Below are positions 44,177 to 53,200 of a DNA stretch of 64,000 nt, piece after piece. The stretch covers positions 1 through 64,000 of the forward strand of contig JAUHYD010000009.1 of NCBI GenBank assembly GCA_030426665.1, read 5' to 3'. The notes under the pieces were generated by a model. It was not told the DNA's origin, searched no databases, and saw only the letters and a list, made by a program, of their open reading frames with translations. The stretch is from Bacteroidia bacterium. Its GTDB lineage: Bacteria > Bacteroidota > Bacteroidia > Chitinophagales > Chitinophagaceae. Position 1 is the first letter of the stretch, and every line of letters begins with the position of its first letter. The translations under genes and the position numbers were made by a program.

Positions 44177-44418
44177 GGGCTAAAATTAATAAAGTTGTGC
44201 CGAAATTATTCAGTTTGGTTTTTTAGGCATTAGATACGCTAAAGTTATTTTGTAAATCTCAATTGAATAGTAAGGTAAAATATTCATGACGTTGTGCTTA
44301 GCAGGAGATTACCTCCTATGCGGTTGGCAATCCACACGATGTTACTAAATAAATTCAGAAAGTCGTTTTCGTATCTTTAATTTGGAGCATATTTTGAGAC
44401 TTTTAGAAACTGGGATAC

Positions 44419-45321
44419 ATGAGGCATTTTTGTTTTTTACTGTGGCTGTTGGTTGCTTTTGTTGGACGGGTATCTGCCCAATCTACCTTTAAAGCGGGTT
44501 TCAAGACTTATAATACGGGCTTGATTATTCATGAGTATGGATATAAGTATGTGCAAAAAGACGGACCACAGTTATATGCGACGGATAGCGCAAAGACGTA
44601 TGTAAATACTGACAGCTTTGTCACCATGACCGTTGCGCACAGACAACACGACCAGGCTGAGTACAAGACAATTAATTATTTAACGACTAAGAAGCTATTG
44701 GCAAAATCAGAAGAGTACAAGAACGGGAACCTAGTAGAGGAAAATTCATGGAAGTACGACGATAAACGGCGTGAAATTTACCACCTCAAAGAAAACAAAA
44801 CCAACGGCTATACATACAAGAAGAATTTCAGGTATGAAAATGAAAAGGGGGGTGGTCATGTGAAGTATGAGAGTTCTTATTTTAATGGCCGAATTGAATT
44901 TTACACAAAATATTATTTCAATAGTAAGAATGTTCTGACGAAGGAAGTAAGGCTGAACGACAATAATAAAGATATTGTGCACGTAGAAACATACACTTAT
45001 GGAGAAAATGGAAAAGTAAAGGAACGTTCTGTTTACTTTCCTGAATTTAAAGTGACAAAGACATTCAAAGAGCCGGAAGGCAATGTCCCGGCCAAGTGTT
45101 CCGGGATGATGCCGATAGGAATAAAAGCCAAAGCGAATCCTGCTACCAGGACATTTTACATTAAGCGCGCAATTTTGAAAAATCTGGCTACCATATCTGA
45201 TCCCGAATGTTCAGATTTTGACTATACGTTTACGAATTACTCGGATTGCCTGGTGAAAGTGGCATCCACCAAAATCAATAACGGAAGAGTTGCAACTTTT
45301 GTTTACAAAGAAAAAATCTAG
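44419..45321 (+). CDS. Exported protein of unknown function
   Basis: A 300-residue protein with signal peptide MRHFCFLLWLLVAFVGRVSAQS. The mature chain has repeating short strands of the form YKNGNLVEENSWKYDDKRREIYHL, YKKNFRYENEKG, YYFNSKNVLTKEVRLNDNNK and ETYTYGENGKVKERSVYF. These resemble YD/MORN-like antiparallel repeats found in many Bacteroidota periplasmic proteins. A lysine/cysteine-containing C-terminal section follows (ISDPECSDFDYTFTNYSDC). No T9SS tail or lipobox. Divergent from the lipoprotein at 43586 and convergent with the DUF1835-type gene. Confidence 0.65.
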   Translation: MRHFCFLLWLLVAFVGRVSAQSTFKAGFKTYNTGLIIHEYGYKYVQKDGPQLYATDSAKTYVNTDSFVTMTVAHRQHDQAEYKTINYLTTKKLLAKSEEYKNGNLVEENSWKYDDKRREIYHLKENKTNGYTYKKNFRYENEKGGGHVKYESSYFNGRIEFYTKYYFNSKNVLTKEVRLNDNNKDIVHVETYTYGENGKVKERSVYFPEFKVTKTFKEPEGNVPAKCSGMMPIGIKAKANPATRTFYIKRAILKNLATISDPECSDFDYTFTNYSDCLVKVASTKINNGRVATFVYKEKI

Positions 45322-45340
45322 GAATTGTTTTTGCCCAATG

Positions 45341-46186
45341 TTAGTTTTCTGAGACGATTTCAGTTGCCTCATCGAAATCAAGCTCTCCACTTGGTATTTT
45401 TACTTCAAAGTCTTTTAGCGTTTTGGAGGTATCTCCCTGAAGTCTTAGGGTCTCTTGAGCCGCTAATTCGCGCAATCGCCACCCAAGAAAAGCATCGCCG
45501 GTATGGGTTTCGCTTTTCGCCATAGTTTGATTGACAACTCTGGATGCTTTCTGGAATTGTTGGGAACAAAAACTAACAAGTTGCTTGTCGTAGTAGTTTA
45601 CTTCTTTTGAAATAATCTTCTTTCCACCTTCCAGAATTCTCACCAATGCATTTTCTTCAACCAGTTTACGCCAGTCTTCACCGTCTGTTTCTATCTCTGC
45701 GTAGCTTACCGCGCGGGCCAATCGTTTAGCTTTGATAACTTCCCTTGGTAGCAGTTCGCTGATGTTCTTAGGGAAGAACAATTTGCCTTCTTCATCGAGA
45801 AATGGTAATCCTGCGATGTTAACAACAAAAAAGCGCCCGGGGTACTTTCCCAGATACTTGGTCAACCATAATAGCGTACAAATGTCGGCCGGCCAGGGAG
45901 CTATCCACACCCATGCAACATCATCTTCATTTTTTGCCATTGAAGCACTTACTTCGAGGATCTTTTCCGTGTCGGTAACTTCCGGTATTTTGTCGCTATT
46001 GATGACGGTTTTCCAAAATGACTGTCTTAATTCTGAGAATTTCTGCCCCTCTTCGGTTTTTTGCAACGGACCGACATTAAGCAAGTCCTGAATTGTAATG
46101 ACCTTTCCTGCCATTTCTGTTTCCATATTTACCGCTTCAGTAAGCGGAATCGCAGCCATGTCCCCGGTTGTTATATGATATATCAT
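45341..46186 (-). CDS. DUF1835/DUF3658-type cytoplasmic protein
   Basis: A 281-residue protein without signal peptide. The N-terminal MIYHITTGDMAAIPLTEA ... IQDLLNVGPLQ and VWIAPWPADICTLLWLTKYLGKYPGRFFVVNIAGLPF follow the DUF1835 pattern. The C-terminal HTGDAFLGWRLRELAAQETLRLQGD resembles DUF3658. Biochemical role unknown; members occur widely near regulatory genes. The ATG has an AAGGAG ribosome site 9 nt upstream, unusual in this window. A -7 box TACATTTG lies 19 nt before the ATG. Confidence 0.75.
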   Translation of the reverse strand: MIYHITTGDMAAIPLTEAVNMETEMAGKVITIQDLLNVGPLQKTEEGQKFSELRQSFWKTVINSDKIPEVTDTEKILEVSASMAKNEDDVAWVWIAPWPADICTLLWLTKYLGKYPGRFFVVNIAGLPFLDEEGKLFFPKNISELLPREVIKAKRLARAVSYAEIETDGEDWRKLVEENALVRILEGGKKIISKEVNYYDKQLVSFCSQQFQKASRVVNQTMAKSETHTGDAFLGWRLRELAAQETLRLQGDTSKTLKDFEVKIPSGELDFDEATEIVSEN

Positions 46187-46205
46187 TATTCTTCTCCTTG
46201 TCTCG

Positions 46206-46213
46206 CAAATGTA
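46206..46213 (-). promoter_or_regulatory. -7 promoter box of DUF1835-type gene
   Basis: On the minus strand TACATTTG is followed by 19 nt that contain AAGGAG and then the ATG at 46186: a conventional leadered transcript, in contrast to the leaderless candidates. Confidence 0.5.
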
Positions 46214-46306
46214 ATAAGTGAAAGCTTAAAATGCAGATTATTTACTAACAGTTTTGACTAACGATAAAAGAATGTGCCGCCATTTTTAGCTAATTTCACA
46301 GCCTAT

Positions 46307-47332
46307 ATGAATGCAGGGTACCAGAAGATATTGAAGTCTATAAGAGACAAGAATTTTGCTCCTATTTATCTGATTGACGGAGAAGAGAACTTTTATATAG
46401 AGAAGTTGTCGGACCATTTTGAGAATAATATTCTTTCAGATGCGGAACGAGACTTCAACCTAACCATATTATATGGAAAAGACGCACATTGGTCAGACGT
46501 AGTTAATGCCTGTAAGCGGTTCCCGATGTTTGCCGAAAGGCAAGTAGTGATATTAAAAGATGCCGGACAACTAAAAGGAGGAGAAGACGATAAAAAGGGA
46601 TTAAACTCCTTGTTAGACTATATCGAAAAGCCATCGCCGACTACGGTTTTTGTGGTAGAGCATCCGTTCAAGAAGGCAGATGCAAAAACAAGGTTTGTAA
46701 AAAGAGTAAAAGACAAAGGGGTTCATTTTACCTCTGATAAAGTAAAAGAAGATAGAATTCCGGAATGGATAGAGGGCTTTGGGCAGGAAATTGGTTTTAG
46801 TATCGGGCGGCAGGAGGCTGAAATTTTGGGCTCGTTTCTTGGAAACGATTTAAAGAAGATATCAAATGAAATAGAGAAAATCAGAATAAATGTCCCTAAT
46901 GAAAAACATCTGACAACGGAGTTAATCCATAAGTACATTGGTATAAGTAAAGATTATAATGTGTTTGAGTTTCCTGCCGCTCTGACGGGAACTGACAAAG
47001 AAAGGCTGTACCGCATGTTATCTTACTTTATTGCTAATAGCAAGGCGGCGCCGCTACCTTTAATTACCGGTTCGTTTTATACACATTTTAATAGAATGTA
47101 TGTTGCGCATTTCGTGCGTGGCAAGTCAGATAAAGAGGCGGCATCAGCAATGGGCATGTCTCCGTACTTTGTAAAAAATATAATGGCGTCACTTGCTCGA
47201 TGGCCACTTCATCGCATAGAAAGGTGCCTTCTGTTATTGGCCAGGTACAATACGATGGCAGTAGGGATAAAAAGTACCGCAGGCGATAGAGAAATACTAA
47301 AGGAAATGGTCGGACAAATGATGGAAGAGTAG
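46307..47332 (+). CDS. holA: DNA polymerase III subunit delta
   Basis: A 341-residue clamp-loader subunit, matching the family length (~343). It starts MNAGYQKILKSIRDKNFAPIYLIDGEENFYIEKLSDHFENNIL, the usual HolA opening. NACKRFPMFAERQVVILKDAGQLK and the KISNEIEKIRI region follow. The C-terminal collar domain (SKDYNVFEFPAALTGTDKERLYRMLSYF ... FYTHFNRMYVAHFVRGKSDKEAASAMGMSPYFVKNIM) is complete. The frame extends to a GTG at 46274, but the ATG at 46307 fits the family better. It opens the sliding clamp at the replication fork. Confidence 0.93.
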   Translation: MNAGYQKILKSIRDKNFAPIYLIDGEENFYIEKLSDHFENNILSDAERDFNLTILYGKDAHWSDVVNACKRFPMFAERQVVILKDAGQLKGGEDDKKGLNSLLDYIEKPSPTTVFVVEHPFKKADAKTRFVKRVKDKGVHFTSDKVKEDRIPEWIEGFGQEIGFSIGRQEAEILGSFLGNDLKKISNEIEKIRINVPNEKHLTTELIHKYIGISKDYNVFEFPAALTGTDKERLYRMLSYFIANSKAAPLPLITGSFYTHFNRMYVAHFVRGKSDKEAASAMGMSPYFVKNIMASLARWPLHRIERCLLLLARYNTMAVGIKSTAGDREILKEMVGQMMEE

Positions 47333-47466
47333 TAGGGGGTGTTTTATTGTTTCAATGGAATTAGCGTAACTGATATTCTTTTAGCTAATTTTAGCAATAA
47401 TTAATACCCGGAAAGTATGTTGTCGAATTGCCCTGTTTTATTAAGTAACACAGAAATGAATTTCAA

Positions 47467-48204
47467 ATGAAGATAAGATTTTTTGCCTTGACGGCTATAG
47501 TCGCTCTGGTAGCAATTGTAAATGTGTCGTCGGCTCAGACCGCAGAGGAAGTTTTCAATAAGCACATAGAAGCTCTTGGGGGGGAGAGTGCCTGGGAGAA
47601 TATTTCATCCATTAAGATGACCGGAACACTAACGGTAAATGACGTAGCAGTTCCCTTTTCGAAGGTCGGTGTAAATTTTGAAGGTATGCGAGTAGATTTC
47701 AAGATCGGAGGAGTGAAGAATTACTTAATAGTTAACCAACAAGCAGGGTGGAAGCTGTTTTCGGCAGATGCAAGTGGTGAAATGTTAGACCTTATGACAC
47801 CTGAGGATCATGAGAAGGCAATGGTGCTAATGAGTATCAAGCATTGGTATCTTGTTGATAGAGCAGAGCTAAATGAAATGGAATTAGATAGCGTGAAAGC
47901 TAACATTGATGGTAAGGAATGTTATAAATTATCTATGATTGATAGCAGGCAACAAAAGGTTACGGCTTATGTTGACACGAAGACTTACTACCTGGTTAGA
48001 AAACAAGTTAAAGGTGGTGAGGACGGTACCTCCGCTAAAGCGATTACCGTAAAATATGGCAATTACAAAATGCAGCCGTCGGGTATTGTATTGCCGCTTT
48101 CTGAGGAAAATTCAGAAATCGGAGGTCAAATAGCGTATAAGAAAATTGAAGTAAATAGCATTTTTGAAGAAAGCGTTTTTGCTCCTGATGGTGCCGGAAA
48201 ATAG
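47467..48204 (+). CDS. Outer-membrane lipoprotein-sorting-like periplasmic protein
   Basis: A 245-residue exported protein with signal peptide MKIRFFALTAIVALVAIVNVSSAQ. The mature domain starts TAEEVFNKHIEALGGESAWENISSIKMTGTLT, the common opening of LolA/LppX-like beta-sandwich proteins. It continues with GWKLFSADASGEMLDLMTPEDHEKAM and ECYKLSMIDSRQQKVTAYVDTKTYYLVRKQVKG. These proteins carry lipids or lipoproteins across the periplasm, but this subgroup is uncharacterised. It is in no clear operon. Confidence 0.72.
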   Translation: MKIRFFALTAIVALVAIVNVSSAQTAEEVFNKHIEALGGESAWENISSIKMTGTLTVNDVAVPFSKVGVNFEGMRVDFKIGGVKNYLIVNQQAGWKLFSADASGEMLDLMTPEDHEKAMVLMSIKHWYLVDRAELNEMELDSVKANIDGKECYKLSMIDSRQQKVTAYVDTKTYYLVRKQVKGGEDGTSAKAITVKYGNYKMQPSGIVLPLSEENSEIGGQIAYKKIEVNSIFEESVFAPDGAGK

Positions 48205-48330
48205 CTGGTTCGGAGGTGCTTGGTGCTCGGAAAAAATTAAAATAGGGTAGAAATACCCGAGGTGTTTTTTCCTGACTTTTGGTCATTTTTTAACTTTATA
48301 ATTTCCCCGCGATACGTTACATTCGCATTC

Positions 48331-48338
48331 TAACTTTG
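48331..48338 (+). promoter_or_regulatory. -7 promoter box of DegT-family gene
   Basis: TAACTTTG followed by 7 nt and ATG at 48346. Confidence 0.55.
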
Positions 48339-48345
48339 ACAATAA

Positions 48346-49551
48346 ATGCTTCAGACAGATTATATTCATGTGCCTTATGGCAAAACGGTACACGGCGAAG
48401 AAGAAATCGCTGCTGTCGTTGATGTGCTGAGAACGTCAACTCAAATGGGTAAACATGTTCGGAAAATGGAAGAGCGTGTAGCAGACCTATATAACAAGAA
48501 GTATGGGATAATGGTCAACAGCGGTTCTTCCGCGCTGTACCTTGCCGCCGACCTGATGGACTTTGAGCCCGGTGCAGAAATAATAACTCCTGCTCTTACA
48601 TTCTCTACAACTGTTGCTCCGATTGTTAAGAAGGGCTGGATACCGGTGTTTATCGACGTTGAAGAAGGTACATATAATATTGATGCCAACAAGGTTGAGG
48701 AAATGATTACGCCTAAAACAAAGGCAATGATTATTCCTAACCTGATGGGTAATTTACCGGATTGGAAGCGTTTGAGGGAAATTGCAGACAAGCACAATTT
48801 ATTTGTTCTCGAAGACTCGGCCGATACAATTGGAGCTGAAATCAACGGAGCTTCATCCGGAAGGTTTACCGATATGAGTACTACAAGCTTTTATGGTTCT
48901 CACATTATTAATTGTGCCGGAAACGGCGGTATGTTGTGTGTAAATAGTGATGCACACTTTGACCGTGGTCGTTTGTTAAGAAGCTGGGGACGTAGCTCGT
49001 CTTTGTTTGTTGAGTCTGAAAAAATCGAAAACCGTTTTAACGTTGAAGTAGACGGAATTCCTTACGATGCCAAATTTGTTTTTGAAGAGCCTGGCTACAA
49101 CATTGAGCCTGCTGAATTGGGCGCAGCTTTTGGCCTGATTCAGTTAGATAAACTTGCAAAGAACATAGATGTTCGTACAGAAAATTACAATCGTATGCGT
49201 CTGTTTTTTGAGCAATACGAAGAGTTCTTTATTTTACCGAAGCAGTTGCCGGACTCTCGCACAGGTTGGTTAGCATATGCGTCCACCATCCGCGCTTCTG
49301 CTCCTTTCGTTCGCAGGGATATGCAAATATTTTTAGAAAAGCGCAATATTCAGACGAGAACAGTATTTACCGGGAATATATTGCGCCAGCCAGGTTTTAA
49401 GAATGTTGCACACAGAGCAGCATCAGCAGGATATCCTGAGTCTGACAAAGTAATGAGAGGTGGCATGTTGTTAGCTTGTCATCATGGTCTGAATGAAGCG
49501 CAGATTGCTCATGTCATGGAAAGTGTTACCGAATTCATGAAAAAAATATAG
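48346..49551 (+). CDS. DegT/DnrJ/EryC1-fold PLP enzyme, RfbH/ColD-like 3-dehydratase type
   Basis: A 401-residue member of the sugar aminotransferase superfamily. Shared family blocks: VHGEEEIAAVVDVL, GKHVRKMEERVADLYNKKYGIMVNSGSSALYL, ITPALTFSTTVAPI, NLFVLEDSADTIGA, PGYNIEPAELGAAFGLIQLDKL. At the PLP-lysine position the sequence is SFYGSHIINCAGNGGML, with H186 instead of lysine. This is the hallmark of the dehydratases ColD and RfbH/DdhC (E1), which remove the C3 hydroxyl of nucleotide sugars. The four-cysteine [2Fe-2S] insert of E1 (after LRSWGR) is replaced by SSSLFVESEKIENRF without cysteine, so it is more ColD-like. No sugar-synthesis genes are nearby. Confidence 0.85.
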   Translation: MLQTDYIHVPYGKTVHGEEEIAAVVDVLRTSTQMGKHVRKMEERVADLYNKKYGIMVNSGSSALYLAADLMDFEPGAEIITPALTFSTTVAPIVKKGWIPVFIDVEEGTYNIDANKVEEMITPKTKAMIIPNLMGNLPDWKRLREIADKHNLFVLEDSADTIGAEINGASSGRFTDMSTTSFYGSHIINCAGNGGMLCVNSDAHFDRGRLLRSWGRSSSLFVESEKIENRFNVEVDGIPYDAKFVFEEPGYNIEPAELGAAFGLIQLDKLAKNIDVRTENYNRMRLFFEQYEEFFILPKQLPDSRTGWLAYASTIRASAPFVRRDMQIFLEKRNIQTRTVFTGNILRQPGFKNVAHRAASAGYPESDKVMRGGMLLACHHGLNEAQIAHVMESVTEFMKKI

Positions 49552-49554
49552 TGG

Positions 49555-49944
49555 ATGTTTGAATTGATATTGTCATTTTATCTTGCCTACAAAAATAGTC
49601 TCAAAGCGAAGAGTAAGGGGCTAAATGGATGGTTTTGGGCTATAATGACATTTGTGTCTTTCATGTTCACTTTTTCTATCGGTTGTGTTGTGGTTGTTTT
49701 TGGGATGCTTGGTAAAAATGTTGATATTGAGCAGTTATCTTCCACCGATCCGGACGTACGGTTAGCGGTAACAAAACAGTTGGTTGAACTGTTTAATGCT
49801 AATCCTCTGCATGTTATTACGATAGACCTGTTTGCTATAGGCGGTTACTTATTTGTCAGATATTTGCTGGAAAAGAAACCTGAAAAGAATGATGTTGAGG
49901 TCCATTGGATGGATAAGCTCGGGAAGAATAGAGAACTTGACTGA
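49555..49944 (+). CDS. Small membrane protein of unknown function
   Basis: A 129-residue protein starting 3 nt after the stop of the DegT-fold gene, so probably co-transcribed. Two membrane helices (WFWAIMTFVSFMFTFSIGCVVVVFGML and HVITIDLFAIGGYLFVRYLLE) flank a polar loop. The N-terminal half, LILSFYLAYKNSLKAKSKGLNGWFWAI, resembles small Bacteroidota membrane proteins with no known role. The C-terminal tail is charged. Confidence 0.65.
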   Translation: MFELILSFYLAYKNSLKAKSKGLNGWFWAIMTFVSFMFTFSIGCVVVVFGMLGKNVDIEQLSSTDPDVRLAVTKQLVELFNANPLHVITIDLFAIGGYLFVRYLLEKKPEKNDVEVHWMDKLGKNRELD

Positions 49945-50278
49945 TATTTGACTCGAACAATGATATTACACCCGGGTAAACTGTTTTCTTTGTTTTTATA
50001 TGTTAATATTTTGTTTCAATTTGTATTCTAGTATAGAAAAATCAATTGAAATTTCTTTTTATTCCTTTCTCTTTCTATTTTTATCAGGTGTATTCGTAGA
50101 ATTTCAACGTTTTAACCATAAGTTAATATTCTATACTTGATTAAATAATTTTGTCCGTTAGGATAAATATATTTATCAATTTTATTTGAAAATTGTGAAT
50201 TACCGAATAACTTTAGTGTATAAAGTGTATTAATCAGGTTTATTATTGCCATTTTTATATCCACAAAAAAATTAATTC
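49945..50278. other. AT-rich intergenic stretch before the giant adhesin-like gene
   Basis: A 334-bp AT-rich region without a credible gene. No clear -33/-7 pair and no terminator stem of significance was found, only the short palindrome ACCCGGGT near 49971-49978. The promoter of the large gene downstream must lie here or just before it. Confidence 0.5.
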
Positions 50279-53200
50279 ATGAGAAAGATTAGTTTACTAT
50301 TTGCTCTGTTTTCGTTATGTATTGGTAGCAGCTATGCCCAATGCAACTGTGATTGGTTTTACAAGACGCCGATTACCATCACTAATTCCGGATCTTCTGC
50401 TTTGACGGATTATCAGGTATCTGTAACTGTGAACACTCAGTCATTAGTGTCTGATGGCAAGATGTTGGCAAGTGGGGCCGATATTAGATTTACTGATGAT
50501 GCATGTGTTAATTTACCCTATTATATAGAAAGTGGAATGAATACAACCACTACCAAAATTTGGGTTAAGGTTAATGCCATTGCTGCAAGCGGACCTACGA
50601 CAATTAATATGTTTTACGGAAATAGTTCTGCTGCCGTAGCTTCTGACCCTGAAGAGACATTTTTATTATTTGATGATTTTGATGGATCGAGCCTAAATAC
50701 GACGAAGTGGAGTTTTCTGACTTCGGGTGGGTCTCAATCAGTCAGCGGTGGTGCAATTACTATATCCACCAGTTCATATGCGCTTGTAGAGTCTAACGAT
50801 ACTTATGAATCGCCATATATAAGCGAAATGAAGGTGAATTCTGTATCCGGTAGTTGGCCCAATATTGCACAGCGTAATGCGTCGCATGGCCCTGGCGTAA
50901 CAATGTTTACGAATAGTTCGACAATGTATTTGTCAAATTGTTCTGGTTGGCCATATGCCGGTAGCTTTACATACACTGCGTCTTATGGGACTGGAGTTGG
51001 GATATGGAGTCTTGTCAGGACGCCCACCAATGTGTATGGAGAATGGCCGGGCGGTACAATTACAGGGACAACAGGAACGCTTAATACTCCGTCGGGTAAC
51101 CAATCAACTGCTTTTGGGTTGTTAAATGGTGGTTCATCTAACATTACGGTTGATTGGATTAGAGGTCGCAAGTATTATGCGGCGGGTACTGTTCAATCTG
51201 TAGGAACTGAAACAGCAAATGGTTCAGGAGTTATTACCGGTACACCAACGATTTGTAATGGTTCTACTACATTACTTGCCAATGCCGCGACCGGTGGTAC
51301 ATGGACAAGTGGAAATGCAACAGTGGCAAGTGTTAGTTCTACCGGGCTTGTTACGGCTAATTCAGTGGGTACTGCTGTAATATCATATACATTGGGCTCA
51401 TGTATACCTGCTACATCTACTGTTACGGTCTATCCTTTGCCTACGGCTATTTCCGGTATCAATGCGATATGTACCTCTACAACATCTACCCTGACTTCAA
51501 GCCCTTCTGGCGGCGTTTGGAGTAGTACGAATGGCGCTACCGCTTCAGTAACTTCTGGAGGAACAGTTTCGGGACTTGCTGTCGGGACAACTGTAATTTC
51601 CTATACGTTCTCTGGTTGTGCCGCGACATCTGTAGTTACTGTTAGTACATTTGGCACTCCTGTAACCGGTACTCAGAGCTTGTGTTCAGGACTTAATACC
51701 TCTCTTGCAAATTCGGTATCGGGTGGAACCTGGTCAAGTACTTCTACATCAATTGCGACAATTAATGCTACTACGGGAGAAGTAAGCGGGTTATCTGCAG
51801 GTACTGCTAACATCACTTATACAGCACCGGTTGGTTGTGTCAGCCCGGCAGTTGTTACGGTAAATCCTTTGCCGGCATTAACAGTAGGGCCGACAACCTC
51901 AACCACCATATGTCTGAATAGCGCGACATCATTTACAGCTGTTTCCGGTGGTTCCTCATTTTTGTGGTCGGGAGTTTCAGGGGCGGCCGGGTTATCCTGT
52001 ACTTCTTGCGCCTCACCTACAATTACACCGACAGCGGTGGGAAATAATTATTACAATGTAAAAGCTACATCTGTATACGGTTGTGAGTCTAATCAAAGTG
52101 TAACAATATTAGTGAATCCATTACCCGCAGCTATTACAGGTTTGTTAAATACTTGTGTAGGTACTACCGCACCTTTGATGAATGCTGATGCAGGAGGTAC
52201 ATGGAGCAGCAGTAATGCTTCGGTAGCAGCTATCGATTTGATTACCGGAGCCATGACAGGTATTTCGACAGGTACGGCAACTATTTCTTATACACTTCCG
52301 ACCGGATGTGTTCGGACGGCGAATGTAATTGTATCAGGTGCGCCGGCTCCTATTACCGGTACTCCGGTAGTTTGTAGCGGAATGAGCACAAATCTTAGTC
52401 ATCCTGTTTCCGGTGGTGCGTGGAGTAGTAGCTCTGCCGTGATTGCTTCAGTAAATTCATCGGGCTTAGTTACCGGTGGTAGTTCCGGTAATGCTACTAT
52501 AACTTATACGCTTCCGTCCGGTTGTATTGCAACGTCTACGGCAACAGTTAATTCGTTACCAAGCGCAATTACCGGTTCATCTGCGGTTTGTCAGTTAGAA
52601 ACAACAACATTATCCAATGCTGATGCAGGGGGAACCTGGAGTAGCAGCAATTCAAATGCGTCAGTAGGTATGTTCTCAGGTGTGGTGACGGGTAGTATTG
52701 CCGGTACATCGACTATTAGTTATACTTTTTCCAATGGTTGTTACCGTACACGTACAATGACAGTAAATACATTGCCGGCTGCTATTACCGGAAGCCTCGC
52801 AACTTGTTATAATACAGTCAGTGTGCTTTCAGATGCGACTTTCGGTGGTTCTTGGAGTAGTAGTAATAACAGTGTTGCAGCGATTGATGCTTCGGGATTA
52901 GTTGTTGGGCTCAACGCAGGAACTGCAAATATATCTTATACAATGATTGGTAGCGGGTGTAGGGCAGTTGCCGTGTTTACTGTTAATCCGTTACCGGCAG
53001 ATATATCCGGTTCTATGAATGTGTGTGTCGGAGCAACAACATCGTTGTCCAACGCAGATGGTGGCGGCACGTGGAGTAGCAGCAACAGCGGTATTGCTTC
53101 TGTTGATGCTTCGGGAGAAGTAACAGGGGGCGCTGCAGGGAATGTTACCATTACTTATACCCTGGCAACAGGCTGTCGTAAGACTGCCGGGTTTACCGTA

